Shown here: one piece after another, positions 43,730-56,884 of the stretch
How positions within the stretch are numbered: the first letter of the stretch is position 1
Layout of the letters: each line of letters starts with the position of its first letter
Source: Bifiguratus adelaidae
Lineage: Eukaryota; Mucoromycota; Endogonomycetes; Endogonales
Length of the DNA: 64,000 nt
Reading direction: 5' to 3'
Assembly: GCA_002261195.1 (NCBI GenBank)
Contig: MVBO01000017.1
Coordinates: 62,001-126,000 of the forward strand
Notes under the pieces: generated by a model
Database searches by the model: none
What the model saw: the letters and a program-made list of their open reading frames with translations, nothing else
What the model was told of the DNA's origin: nothing
Position numbers and translations under genes: made by a program

Positions 43730-45464
43730 ATGCCGCCTAGTGCAGCACCTCGGACGAGTGTTGAAGCAGGCCAGCCGCAACATGTGGAGACGAATGGGAG
43801 CATGAACGGAACAGAGACCGCCGAGCCGGCACACCGACCAACCAGGCACAAAAACACCTACCTCAAGTTCACCGTCAAAAGCATAGACCGGAATAGGCGA
43901 GACCCAATATTGAAGTTTGATGTCAAGGTAGGTGCTCATCTGCAGCTCGCGCTTTCCCCGACTGACCACAAGACTTTATCTATAGACGAACCTGCAGGCA
44001 CACAAGAACAAGGAACGCTTATCAGTTCAGCGAACATATGGAGACTTTCAACATCTGTTCCAGGCATTAGGCATACAGCATGAGGATTGCATCATTCCAG
44101 CCTTGCCTTTCTGTTTTACCCAAGGCTTGCGAATAGATGAGAGCCAGGAAAAGGCTATGAAAGAATTCCAGGCGTGGCTGGATAACATCTCCACTCATCC
44201 TCGGCTACGGCAAAGTGAAGACGTCGTCAATTTCGTACAATCGGATATTGGCGTAAGTGATTACTTGGAACAGTTTGCATAAAACTTATCGCTTTTCAGT
44301 ATACTCCATCTGTTCCGGCGCGTAGCACCGCAACGGCAATCCTCGCTAGCATCAAGCGTCTCACACAAACATTGCATTTAACTGCAAGCTTGCCAGAAGA
44401 TCCAGAAAGTGATCTTGATCATATTCGCAAGAATACAGACGATACTATCGTACTTTTAGGGGAAGCTCTCAATCGATATCAAACATTGTTATCTTCACAA
44501 CGAGCAATGTCTCGAGAACTGGTTGCTTTATCCACCAAGGTTTTAGACTTTGGGCATGCGACATCAGAGGACACTCTGGCCAAGTAAGTTCCATCACGAC
44601 TTTTGAACGCGGATCAGTGGAGCTAATGTTCGGTCTAGAGCGTTGACACAGGCTGGCGAGACAGCTGGCTCGGTTTCCAACTTTTGGAAGCAGCAGGTAT
44701 GGAAGATGTGCTGTAGTTTTTTGTGCGTTGCTGACCATTCGTAAAGGCAACCAAAAACATGTCCATGCTTCCAGACTTACTTACGTACGAAGGGCGCAAC
44801 ATGAAATCTGTACAGGTTGGGTTTCATGGCTTCACCGTTTTGCTCACTAATCATCTAATGCTGAGCAGGCAGCACTGGAGCATCGCCTAGAGATCCTCGC
44901 GGAAGCTGAAGATGCGATGAAGCAGACTGATATCAAAACACAACACCTGCGAACCTTGAAGCGATCATCGTATCTTGATCCAGACTCGGTATCGGATGCC
45001 CTGGAGGACTTTGAGCTGGTATGTATACAGCCAAGTCGTACAATGACGGTACTGATAGGATACATATGTAGACCCGAGCACACGAAAAGTATACGATGGA
45101 TCGCTACAATCGAATCACCCATGGCCTTCGGGAAGATTTTCAATGGCGCCTTACACCTACTAAACGGGAAACCTTCTCTGAAAGAATCACGCAATATGTC
45201 GACAGCCAAATTGAATTTGAGAAAGGGCTCCTAGAGCAATGCCAATCCATCCAATCATACGCTAAAGCCATCCAACCACCATCTTTCGACGAGAGTCTTT
45301 ACGCCCAGCACCAGGTTCGCGCCAAGCGATCCGACAGCCTTCATCTACCCACATCATCTACATACCATCCAAGTACGAGTAGTGACCTTAATCCCATAGC
45401 GTCGCCGCATGACGAAGTAACAGAAGAACCAAACATTACCCACAACGATACCACCTCCATTTAG
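43730..45464 (+). CDS. VPS17: Sorting nexin VPS17 (PX-BAR retromer subunit)
   Basis: SNX-BAR partner of VPS5 in the endosomal retromer coat. Seven exons: 43730-43927, 43986-44252, 44300-44583, 44639-44696, 44747-44815, 44869-45018 and 45072-45464; 472 residues. PX domain: FTVKSIDRNRRDPILKFDVKTNL, RTYGDFQHLFQAL, then FVQSDIGYTP, which is typical for VPS17. The rest is helical BAR-like (AGSVSNFWKQQATKN, LEHRLEILAEAEDAMK). The C-terminal 60 residues are Ser/Thr-rich. VPS17 versus other fungal SNX-BARs was chosen by the NRRDPI and ESDxGYxP-type motifs. Confidence 0.82.
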
Positions 45465-45677
45465 CAATTGTATTTTCAAATAGATTTCGCTTTTGTATTA
45501 AGGAATTCCAAGAGAACCGTCATAGGATCCATAGCAGCGCAACGCTCTGCGCAAAAGATTTTGATGACGTCACAAATACTTTTGGAAGGCTTATAATCTT
45601 TGGTGGCTTGTACACAAGTCTTCCTTCTTTGCTCATTTTACATCCCTTAGTCACCGCTGGGACAGAGTAGATTAAAC

Positions 45678-46135
45678 ATGTCTTACGTCGCTAAAGGAAA
45701 GCCAGGATTCGAGGAACAAGGTGAGGTGAAAGTTCACCGCATTCGTATCACTTTGACATCCCGCAATGTCAAGAACTTGGAGAAAGGTAAGTATCCGGTC
45801 AGTCAAGGCCAAGCTATTTTGCTTGGATGCCGCAGTCCTTGTTCAATCAACTTACTCTTTGTTCTTGCTGATCGTCTACAGTCTGCTCCGACTTGATTCA
45901 ACGCTCCAAGGACAAGCAACTTAAGGTCAAGGGCCCTGTCCGTTTGCCCACCAAGGTCCTCCGCATCACCACCCGCAAGTCTCCCTGTGGTGAGGGTTCC
46001 AAGACCTGGGATCGTTTCGAGATGAGAATCCACAAGCGTCTCATCGACTTGCACTCTTCCTCTGAGATCGTCAAGCAGATCACCTCTATCTCTATTGAGC
46101 CCGGAGTTGAGGTCGAAGTCACTATTGCCAACTAA
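45678..46135 (+). CDS. RPS20: 40S ribosomal protein S20 (uS10)
   Basis: Small-subunit head protein. Two exons, 45678-45786 and 45882-46135, give 120 residues. Conserved: [58 protein letters not shown] and [15 protein letters not shown]. Full length and ordinary. Confidence 0.96.
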
Positions 46136-46427
46136 GTTGCCGGGATGACAAGCTGAATAAACGGCATTGGGTAGCATCCGCCTACGTGGTTCTAGACGTC
46201 CAGTCCCTGTAGGTGTCTTAGAATCACGATTATTCTTATGTACCAAAGAATAAGGTCAGAAATACACAATGTCTTGTTCCCCCATCACCCATGTCCTGCC
46301 TTGACCTTCTCTATATGCTGCATACCATCCCATCCCTTTCCTTCGCGTCCAAAAAGCGCGACGTCATCCTTTTCGCGTTCAATGAAAAAATCCGTTTTTG
46401 GCATACGCTTCTCTTTCTCATTTGACC

Positions 46428-47465
<1,038 letters not shown>

Positions 47466-47671
47466 CAGTGCTGATGTGGTATGGGTGAGGAAGAGATAGA
47501 CTGTAACCCTCTCTGTACATTTATCGGCAAATTATTCCAAGCATTCGCGTTTTTGGACGCCCATTCTTTGCAATAAACTGTAATGTATCATACAACTCCT
47601 TTGCTTGGGTTGACAAGGTCTTATGGTGATGTACATGTGTGACATGCGTATACCGCCGAGGATGATAACTT

Positions 47672-50566
47672 CTATGCCTGGTATTCGTACGTTTTCCTAG
47701 ACAGCATATCAGTCCCTGAATCTCGCCCTCACCAAGCCCATGATACGCGTGATCCATACACCCGGTGGGCTCGCTTTTCCATCCACTTACCGATCCTGTT
47801 CGTCTCGAGATAGGTATTCACGATCGATGAGAGCTTCCAGTCTCTTCTTGATCATGGCAGGACTCGGTACAAAGCGAGGCGTCAGTTGTTTCGTGACTTC
47901 CGCAATGAGATTATTGTGATCCATCCGCTTCCGATCCTTCATGATACGGACGATGGCTGCTTCCGTCTGATGCTTTCGCTCCTCATCCACCTTATCTTGC
48001 GTCACTCGCCGCTCACTGTCAGTCTCAACTCTAGACGCAATCTGTTGTATCTTGATGCGTGCCAAGGGGCACGTGAAATCGGCATTGAAATAAAACTTGT
48101 CGTCCGGATTCACGTCGCGCGATTTCGGCTCCTTGACCAGAATTTTATACTTTGCGCAAGCGAGAGACTGCAGTGTCCTCTTTAGGTCTGCCATCTGAAT
48201 GCCTGTGTGAGACTCAATGTCCTGGTGAACATGTCATGAGTTTCTTGCAGCTGAGATAATGTTACGACTCACCGTCATAGTCAAGCATTCACCTTCTGCC
48301 AGATCATTAAATAGGAGTAAGACTACCATTCCGTAGGTGGATACATTCAGCTCGTGCCTCTTAGCTTTGAATTGTGCACGAACATCGGCAGTGCCCTTCA
48401 CTTCGATATTAGCACGGGTACGCTGCAAGAATGCCCGCGAAAATTTACCATGTTTGGTTGCCATGTAAGCCGTCGACCGCTGTGCCTTCCAAAATAAAAC
48501 TTCTCAAAGGTTTGGCAGCTTTGCGTCAGAATCTCTGGGAAGTTGCATGGAGGAGAGCTAGAAACATTCATTGGCCAGAATGCGGCTGAAAGCACATTGA
48601 CCGACATCTCCACTTGCGGTCGCTGTAAGATATATTAGATCGGCTACGTATTGACACCTATTAGTTATTTGCCTACCTGTACTTGCGACACATCGAGGTA
48701 CTCTTTGAATGCAACCATCGTATCGGCGGATATCCTCATGTCGTTGAACATGCCTTCGAGCTTCGTTGTGAATTGATATCCGCATTCCACCTTGAGTTTG
48801 GTGATCATGCCTCTTTCAGCATCATCTGAAACACTGCGACCCCACAGCAAACGTTTTGCCAAATGTTGCTTGTAGTAGCGTTCGAAAACGTCCTTGTCCT
48901 TGATGAAGCGAAACAGGGTAATTGTTTTGTCCAACACTGCATCCACTTCGGCCTCGGTTTTCTGGTATTGTGTCATAAAGAATTTTCAAAAGGAAGATAA
49001 CAATTTGGAAACTTACCCCTTTCAATCCCTTCTTCAAATTTTCGTCTATAAACAAAGATATGAACTCGGGAGAACGAGGATTGGAGTTGATGAAGAGTTC
49101 GAAAGCCTGAATGACCGCGTTACCACATGATTTCAGCGAAAGGCTATTTCTGTCCTACCTCATTGAAGCCTGTTTGAAAACTCTTGTCCTTTGCAAGCGC
49201 CTTTTCCAGTACGTTGTCGAACTTTTCCTTGAGCTGCAACAAGTCCTCTACCCACTTCATGGCAATGGCAGAGCTATTATTAAGAGTGGAGCCCTTCTCG
49301 TCTTCCTTGTCTTCTTTAGAGCGCAATGTTGACGGATCCACGGAACGGTTGATTTCATGTCCCATATCCTTGATCTGGCTGGCAATAGCTTCTCGCATTT
49401 CCTTTAGGCCGGATGGAACACGAGAGAAGAGCTTGTACATTCGATTGATATCTTCAATCCGATTTTCGCTGATCATGGAAGTAAGCCCTGAGCCTTCCAT
49501 TTCGATTAAAGCTCTGATATGATTCGCAATGAGCTCCTCTTCAACAATTTTTCGGATACGTTCTTCGGTGTCCTTTGAGAGGTAGTGTTGTGTTCGTTCT
49601 TGTTCCTCGTTCAGCCTCTTTTCCACTTTCTTCATATATTGTGGTGCATCGCATTGCGAGATAAGCATTTGACTCTCGATTTTGTAGAATTCTGAGCTTG
49701 TTTGCAGGAACGCCTTCTCAAAGTCAACCACATAAACGCTATCGTTTGATTTGTCATCCGGTAGTGATAGTAGCATATTGGTGACAGCCTTGAGAGTACT
49801 TCGATCGATGCTTTCGCCTTTGCGCTCTCGCGCAATCTGCTCCAGCATCACCTTCTGTATATGTGCTTGTATAGGATGTTGTGGTGACCGCGCTATGGTG
49901 TCACGGAAAAGCGCTAACCCCATCTCGTATGTCGGTGGTACTCTAGCGTACTCTACAAACCATTTGTCCTAGGATAATTATCAGCCGTCAGATTCAGCAT
50001 CGCTCCTTATTCCCGATGTTGAGCTTGAAAGGTCACTTACTCCATAGGATAAAACGTCCTTGATCATTCGCATGCTCATGGTGTGATCTTCCCACACTTT
50101 CTTCATAACCTTCAGAAAGCTAGAGTTTCCATCACTCATGGAACTTGAGGCCCCTGGCATGTCATTTGATGTTCGCGATGCAGAGGAGCTCGATGTACTC
50201 AGTATTCCAAAAGCTGGCTTGATCTCGTTCTCCGCAACGTCCTTCAGATGCAGTTCTACCACTTCGCGAACACCATTGTAGAGTTGCGAACCCTTCTTGC
50301 GCATCACCATATTGTAAGCGATACGGTATAATTCCTCATAGGATAGAACCGATGCATTCTTCTGGTGTATTTGGGTGATTGCCGTGGCCAGCGTTTGCCA
50401 GCTATCTTCGGATTCCGGTGCATGCTGTGATGGAAAGTCCAGTTAATGGGAAGCCCTGCAGTAGACCACTGCAGGCGGTGAGACACTGCATGGCAGACAT
50501 ACCTGTCGTTTGGGAGGCGCCTTGATTCTGATTCTGGTCCTTGGCACCCCCGGAGTGTTCAACATG
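47672..50566 (-). CDS. CUL3: Cullin-3 (CUL3), scaffold of BTB-type ubiquitin ligases
   Basis: Nine exons: 50566-50513, 50424-50041, 49968-49159, 49106-49017, 48961-48677, 48622-48449, 48395-48273, 48221-47791 and 47696-47672; 791 residues. N-terminal cullin repeats ([36 protein letters not shown]3-like [11 protein letters not shown] start). Cullin-homology part: [52 protein letters not shown] and [13 protein letters not shown]1-binding/neddylation part: [20 protein letters not shown], where the Lys in MKDRK is the NEDD8 site, then the end DRKTYEYQA. The final 25-base exon is needed for this end. Confidence 0.94.
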
Positions 50567-50697
50567 ACTACTTATATGCAATCCAGACCAATGTGTGCGT
50601 TCTCAGAAGGCTGGAGGTAAACAAGAGGTGACCTTGACAAGGGCCAAGGCGTCCGTAAAGAGTTGTTGCTGTTTCCTTTTATGGACATCACTCGACT

Positions 50698-53178
50698 ATG
50701 AAGACTGCGTGCGTCGTTGAAGTTCCCTGGGAACACGATCTACCAGAAGGTACGTAGAGTGCTCATGCGTCTATGACTTCTTGACGTGGCTATGAAGCTC
50801 AAGACGTTATTACGCTTGATCAGGAAATTGACCTTTTTTGCCGCCCTTGCAGTGAAGGTAACGCTTAGACGCTCACGACTTGATATTAAATGCTGAACTG
50901 TTCCAAGGCTAGCGTTTCTAGAGCATGCTTGAAGCTCTGCAGGCTAATACATGGTACTGGCTCACACGCCGTTGACTTTCATTTGCAACTGGCCCATACA
51001 GGCCACATATACAGAGCAAAACCAAAGGAAAAGTGGGCTCGTTTAGGCCACAAAGAGGTAAGAACGAGCTGTTGAAATTCTTTGTTGCGCATGGAGACTT
51101 ATATGTAAATAGTTGGACCGCCTTTCGCACGCCATCTCTGAGACGCACAAGCTTGCCTCGGTTGAAGCCTTGCCCAGCAGACTAATATCCGCGTTCGTCA
51201 AATCCTTCTCACAATTCAGCGGCGACACGGCCGACGACGAAAACGGATTTTCCCGCCGACGGATAAAGCTGTCATGCATACTAGTGGACTTTGGAAACCA
51301 TGCTTGGAGGTAGATAGGCGAAGGATTCGATTCATTTTATAGTGCTAACCTGTGCGCGCTAGGTATACGGATACACCGCAACAATCCATGTCATGCGACT
51401 TGCGCGCAAGCGTATACAAGGCAATACAGCAGTATATCTCCGCTACAGAGACGGGTTCAACGTCATTGCACACATCTGAAAATGTTCATTCCGCCAGTCT
51501 TCATTCTCAACATCCGTTCGACCACTGTCAAGTGACGCTACATATTGTTCGCGCAAACATCACAGATCCTGAACTATTGCCAAAGGACATTGTGCAGCAA
51601 CTTTCGAAAGAAATCACCATATCCATAGTCAATATACCCAATATACCTTCCAAGGTAGAAAATTATCTTTTCGATTTCTTCTCGGGCCAACTCTCCTTGA
51701 AAAGGCTAAAGATCACCGCCGAGGCGCCAAAGGTATGTTTGACAATTCTTACCGTACTTTATTCCTTACCTACGAAATCAAATTCCTTCCAGCAGAAAGA
51801 GAATGCGTATGTAATGTGTCGTACGTTCCATAATCGCACATTAAAGTAGGTACTAGAAGATTTGTACCACCATTGCACTAATGCATGGCAAACTGCAGGT
51901 TGCCACTACATGTGGACCAATACGTACGCAAATCTGCAAGACTAGCCCCACAATTTCAACCCTACGCAGACGATCTGAAAGAGATTTACATACTCGAGGA
52001 TGTTACAGAGTCAAGCGTATCAGACATGGTGAATTTAAGCGGCGCGACTTTGTCTTCGACAGAACCTGTGCCAAAGTGGGAGATGGCAGATGCTCCTGTT
52101 CTCGGGCCGACAACGGTGACGTTGTTGGAAATTGAAGGCAAGATATTCCTGACCGAGACCTCAAAGTACAATGGCATTCTATCGGAAGGTCAAGATGGCC
52201 ATACATTGAAAGTCAATGCAACGGATCAAACTGTGTCCTCACGGCAGGATGTGGCGACGCTTACAAACGAATTTCGATGGGCTATTTGCTTCCGAGACGG
52301 ATGTCTGGCACCAATCGCTAGTTTGGGGTCAATTGATGATAATCCGGAGCAAGCAGTCTGTGGATATGGAATCGAAAGCGGCAAGGTATTGACTCTTTTG
52401 GAGAAGTTTCAACACATCATGACCAAATCAAACATTCCAAATCTGAATCCGGCTTTCGAAACACTCAATCAGCTGTTGGCTGTGCTCATCTTAGCTCGAG
52501 AGGGAAATGAGGTCCCAGATCTGCCGATGCCATCGGAAGGCGATTCCAAACCAGCCATGGCTGCTCGCTTACTTGGTGGTCTTGTGAAAGTAGCAGCAGA
52601 ATACGAGCATGATTCTGGAATGCATGCAAAGGTATAGCTCCGGAGATATGATCGCTCACATATACTTATACGCATGTCAGTTATGTCAGTTCATCACGTC
52701 ATATCTGACGGAGAGGAAATACAACTGGGATGAAGATGAAGCGGAGACCAGCGATGGCGATAACACCGGATCAATAAACAAAGCATGGCGAGGTCAGGAG
52801 GAATACGATTACATGACTGATCGGGAAAGGATGGATTTGTACACATCGAAGCCGAAGCAGTCACAGAATGGACGAAAGGGGAGGAAAAGGAATGAACAAG
52901 TCGCTATCAAGCAATATCCAGACATCAGCTGTGCTAAACCATGGCTAACACCGATGCATGTCACAGTCACTGGTCTTGCAAGAGAGAAAATAGCGGCTGA
53001 TGCGTCCCTGGGCAAACCTGACTCTGCCTTGCGCCATTACTGGTCATCTCGCCTCCAAACCAACCTGGAACTTACAGATAGAGACTTGTTCGGGGTGGAG
53101 GCGGACAAGGAACACGGACGCAAGCGAAAACGCGAGTTTGATGGCCGTTTACCGGTGCAAAATCGAGCGGCATTCTAG
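50698..53178 (+). CDS. Uncharacterised 670-residue protein
   Basis: Not recognised. Eight exons give one continuous frame: 50698-50749, 50804-50857, 51002-51057, 51113-51309, 51363-51732, 51793-51845, 51899-52631 and 52681-53178. The alternative start is an ATG at 50890, if intron 2 is not as modelled. Visible pieces: a short CRPC pair near the N-terminus, a basic GHIYRAKPKEKWARLGHKE, a mixed alpha/beta middle (DHCQVTLHIVRANIT, ITISIVNIPNIPSKVENYLFDFF, YVMCRTFHNRTLKLPLHVDQYV), then a charged part with KQSQNGRKGRKRNEQV and a C-terminal ALRHYWSSRLQTNLELTDRDLFGVE ending in a basic GRKRKREF that could be a nuclear signal. It diverges from CUL3, 131 bp between ATGs. Confidence 0.6.
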
Positions 53179-53252
53179 AAATGGAAATTTTCGATGTGAT
53201 GTCATGCGCTTATATAGAGCAATAGGCCCTTCTCCACTCTTGCCTCTTTATC

Positions 53253-53528
53253 ATGTTCTTCTGCTTTACATGTAAGTGGCAATCGAAACGACTTTAGATA
53301 ATCATGTATTGACTTTCGGTCCTTCTAGTCGGTTTCCAACCCTTTCGACGCACAAAAGCCGGCAAAACGTACACCTGTCCTCGGTGTCTGGCCAATAACG
53401 TCCATTTGGTCTCAACTCGCGATTGCTTCACCTTTTGTTTTATACCGCTGATACCTTGCGGTAACAAGCGCGAACTTTACGAGTGTGGAACGTGCGGTTG
53501 GGTGAATGTCAATATGCCTGCGTACTGA
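53253..53528 (+). CDS. Zinc-ribbon miniprotein (zinc_ribbon_15-like)
   Basis: Two exons, 53253-53271 and 53329-53528, give 72 residues. Two CxxC knuckles, TCPRCLANN and ECGTCGW, flank a hydrophobic strand pair with CFTFCFIPLIPCG, the pattern of small fungal zinc-ribbon proteins (CPxC...FTLFFIPLIP...CxxC). Function unknown in the family. It is too short and split to show as a normal open frame. The model uses GTAAGT at 53272 and a TAG acceptor at 53326-53328. Confidence 0.7.
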
Positions 53529-53762
53529 TACCGTAGAGCGGCGTTTAATTTGTATATATGTACAAACTTTAGTATATGGTTTTGCTTTGCAAGCATGCAC
53601 TGTACCCGAGCTGAAGGTTCTTGCCTAAAGCCACAATCTAGCGATCCCCACGAACCTTTCTGTAACTGTAAATGCTGTTGCTCTTGTCGCGCGCAACTTC
53701 TCGGCACTAGAGACTGGCCATTTAAGGAAATCTAAGCTTAACAACACCCTCTTGTCACCATC

Positions 53763-54565
53763 ATGACAGAAAGTGAGCCTAAAGCGAACGCAACACTATC
53801 CGCGCTCGACTTCCGGATACGCCGACTCGAACGCGTCCTTGCAGCTACCCTCAATAACTCACGCATTGACAAGGAACATCAAGGCACCGATGCAAGAAAC
53901 GTGCTCGCCCAATGGAACAAGTTAAGCGGTCAATGGCGGAGAATACTCAAGGAACGAAAGTATGTGGCAGATTTTTTGGATAAATGTAAGTCATGCAGCA
54001 CTAGTAGGACGCACACGGCTCATGTCTGTCTTCTGTAGACCCAAAACCCCAGCTCCAAACTCTATCCGCCGATGACGCTACCACATCCCAGCGCCCTCAA
54101 GTGACACATGAACTGACGGCATCGTACTTGCCACCTGAAGCAAAGCTAGAGCAGATCCTTTCAGCCCATGACGATTTGACACGCTTTGTACAAGATGTGA
54201 GTGGTATCAAGGAACTCCAATTTGTCTTGAACGGTCAAGGATTTGCCGGTCAGTGCTTGCCAGATCCTTCTTCGGTCCGTACTTGACATGTTTACTCTTT
54301 AGATTTGGATACAACGAGACAAAAGCTCGCGCCTTTGGTGCCAGTGCATTCGGCGCTGAACCTAGAGTCCGCACAATGCTCGGAGCGCGTCACGAAGCTC
54401 TTGAGTCGTTACAATGTCTTGGTAGGTGGCCCCGTGAATGTCACGAAAGAGAAGAAAGAAAAACTTATTGTATCCTAGATCAATACGCTTTCTGAAATAT
54501 TCATCAGTTGGAATTCTGTGCTTGACCATGTGGAATCGGCGATCGTAGAGCTAGAGCATAAATAA
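53763..54565 (+). CDS. Dynactin subunit p24 (DCTN3)-like coiled-coil protein
   Basis: Four exons: 53763-53985, 54039-54248, 54303-54421 and 54479-54565; 212 residues. Almost entirely helical: ALDFRIRRLERVLAATLN, QWNKLSGQWRRILKERKYVADFLDKYPKPQLQTL, and the ending VLINTLSEIFISWNSVLDHVESAIVELEHK. The last segment and the overall size fit the dynactin shoulder subunit p24. Such short coiled coils are easily mis-assigned, so the name is tentative. Confidence 0.55.
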
Positions 54566-54723
54566 GCTCCGAGCGCTGATGCCTGATTATCTTGTACATA
54601 GAACGTTGTGTTTGATACCCCACAATGTGTTTAGACGCGAATTACAATACAAACAATTGGGTCTAATGCAAGGAAAGCCAAAATTTTCACTGACATGGCG
54701 GAATTGTTGAGCTAGGGAAAAGA

Positions 54724-55680
54724 TCATTCTTCGGGTATTATGGAGACTGTGACAACTCCCTTGAATCCCTTGATGGTAATGATACGGTCATCGTGCTCGC
54801 CGTCAGATTCCTCTACGGTAGCTCCCTCACCGTTGGCCTTGACGAAAAGACCATCAGCATACATTTGCTTGGAGGCAATGATCTTGACAAATCCCTCCTC
54901 ACCCTTGGAAGCAGCTGCGGAAGCATCCAATTTGAAGACGGACATCTTGTCTTCATGGTCAAACTCTTGTAGAGTAGGTACAGCGTTTGTATCAGCGATG
55001 AACGGGGTAAAACCGTTCTTGATGAGATAGTTGCATACGCGACCAGCGCATAATGGGGTCTGCAATTGCACTGCACTCACAAAAGCAGAAGGTAAATATC
55101 CATTGACATCCACATGGACAATGTACGAGATTCTGATGCCGCCTTGACCTTCTTCGTCATCTTCAGGCTTTAATGTCGAAATCTTCCATCCGGAAATGTA
55201 GAGATTGGCGCGCACATAGGACGAATCTTCCGGAATTCTCGAGTCTTCCACAGAACACATGGCGATGTAGATGCAATCGGGGGATTCTTCTCGCGTGAAT
55301 ACACCGGCGATGTCTCTACCATACACCACGGGCCATTGCCCCTTGAGCTTGCTGTAAAAAAGTGCTTCATGGTGATTGTAGTACTCCTTCTGCTCCGCAC
55401 TCTCAAAGCGATCGTCCCATTGCGTACGTGCGCCGGGACTGGTGCATACCGCGGCCACTTGTTCGATAGTGAACTTGTGTTCGGTCCCGTTTCGGAGAAC
55501 AACGTCGCCTCGTGTTATGGGAATAGCCAGGCCTTCTACAGCGCGAGTATAGACTGAGGTACCCTTGTACTCTGAGGAGAAGGTCCAACCATCCAAGGAA
55601 GCTGAAAGTTCCTTGAGGTAGCTCAGGGCCTTCTCGGCCGCCTCGGCGTGCGGGTTGTCGACAATACGTGGAGGACTCAT
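54724..55680 (-). CDS. START-domain lipid-binding protein
   Basis: Intronless, 318 residues. START pieces: WTFSSEYKGTSVYTRAVEG, ITRGDVVLRN, RTQWDDRFESAEQKEYYNHHEALFY, RDIAGVFTREE, SGWKISTLKPE...RISYIVHVDVNGYLPSAFVSAVQLQTPLCAGRVCNYL. That order matches StAR-related lipid-transfer domains, which bind sterols or phospholipids. No transmembrane or signal segment. The last 90 residues after the START core contain a short beta-rich, acidic part. Ligand not predictable. Confidence 0.8.
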   Translation of the reverse strand: MSPPRIVDNPHAEAAEKALSYLKELSASLDGWTFSSEYKGTSVYTRAVEGLAIPITRGDVVLRNGTEHKFTIEQVAAVCTSPGARTQWDDRFESAEQKEYYNHHEALFYSKLKGQWPVVYGRDIAGVFTREESPDCIYIAMCSVEDSRIPEDSSYVRANLYISGWKISTLKPEDDEEGQGGIRISYIVHVDVNGYLPSAFVSAVQLQTPLCAGRVCNYLIKNGFTPFIADTNAVPTLQEFDHEDKMSVFKLDASAAASKGEEGFVKIIASKQMYADGLFVKANGEGATVEESDGEHDDRIITIKGFKGVVTVSIIPEE

Positions 55681-55994
55681 GATGACAAGAACAAGCTGGT
55701 AGATATGAACGATAAGAGACTAAAGAATAGAGCAGGAAGAGAAGGGCCGGATCGTAGAAATAATAGAGAGAGAGAGAGAGAGTACGCGTGTGCTATTGGA
55801 ACTACTCCGTTTCCCCCAATTCTGATCAATTCACATGAAAATCCATCGATCGATCACCTGAGAATAGCTTAAAGCTTTATACGCTGAGGACAGAGAGGAA
55901 GGGGGTATACGCCATATGAGGGGCAGACAAGTGAATAGAATGGCCAAGGACACTACATCTGATACACGCGTGTTTCTTCTTGGCATGTAATTTA
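55681..55994. promoter_or_regulatory. Divergent upstream region of START and RbfA-like genes, with (GA)n repeat
   Basis: Holds the two promoters. A perfect (AG) run of about nine units lies at 55765-55782, probably in the START gene leader (CT-rich on its strand). No gene supported. Confidence 0.45.
55765..55782. repeat. (AG)9 microsatellite
   Basis: Perfect dinucleotide run between the divergent START and RbfA-like genes. Confidence 0.8.
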
Positions 55995-56831
55995 ATGGCA
56001 ATGCTACGGTCTCTCGGCAACACGTTATGTCGAAGCTGCTTGCAAAGAGTGATCAGATTAAAGTCAACGTCAAGTAAAAGAATCAGAGACACTGCTCAGA
56101 CACGTGTAAGCGAGCGCGAGCAAGATGTCGACGCTCTGAATCAGCATGTGCTTTCGGAATGGATGATTCCGGGCAAGTATCAAAGGTACTTTAAGCCAAA
56201 GAGACGGAGGGTGGAAGAAGGCTTGGTACGTGAGTCGTTTGGAAAGTCTATGCGTCAATTACTCACGCGTTGCTCAGATCAAGGGTGAAGCAACAGACGC
56301 CGAATCCATTCCGGACATTGTACAGAAGGCTCCCTTCAAACACTCCGCAACGGATGCGACAAAGACACCAACGGTTCTGCAAAAGCGCTATGCGCAGCAG
56401 ACATGGAGGGCATTAGATAGAATGTATGCGTCCGATGCATTGCCATCCAGATATGTAACCAAGGACTTTATTACAATTGACGCGGTAGGTGTTTGCCATG
56501 GCCACTTGGGCTTCTGATTGATCGAGGTTGTCGCAGGTCGAGATTTCACCCAATCTCAAACGCTGTAACGTCCTTTATTCTCCAATGGCAAAAGACGAGA
56601 AACAGAAGGTAAGCTTGCATGTAATGTGTGCATATGTGCTGTCATCTCAGTCATTGCTCGTAGAAGCACATTATTTCAGCCATGGATGCATCAGCAGCGA
56701 TATTGAGTCGCTACGTCAAGCAGCATGCTGACTTTAGAAGACCCATCAGGATTAACTTTCTCCCTTGCGATAAGCAACATGTACAAAGCGTTCTTGACGC
56801 GATTGCACAAGATTTGGGCACAAACCCATAA
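55995..56831 (+). CDS. Mitochondrial ribosome-binding factor A (RbfA)-like protein
   Basis: Four exons: 55995-56225, 56278-56484, 56537-56608 and 56664-56831; 225 residues. The N-terminus (MAMLRSLGNTLCRSCLQRVIRLKST) is Arg-rich without acids, a good mitochondrial presequence. The C-terminal half has the KH-like RbfA pattern FITIDAVEISPNLKRCNVLYSP...KQHADFRRPIRINFLPCDKQHV and LDAIAQDLG. It would act in maturation of the small mitoribosomal subunit. The family call rests on the IxIxxVExSPxLxxxxVxxS strand and the overall layout. Confidence 0.65.
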
Positions 56832-56884
56832 ATTGTAACAATTGGATCATTGTTCGATATTGAAATACGTTGCGTTATACTTCT

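Noticed and set aside
48423-48448. 26-nt GT...AG intron in CUL3
   Set aside because: A 53-nt intron with a GCTAAT branch ending at 48396 gives a better match to the conserved QPNxG(N/T)AD segment.
50890-51075. ATG-initiated frame as the start of the unknown 670-residue protein
   Set aside because: A model with upstream exons and an acceptor at 51001 keeps frame from an ATG at 50698; the rival remains possible and is noted in the gene entry.
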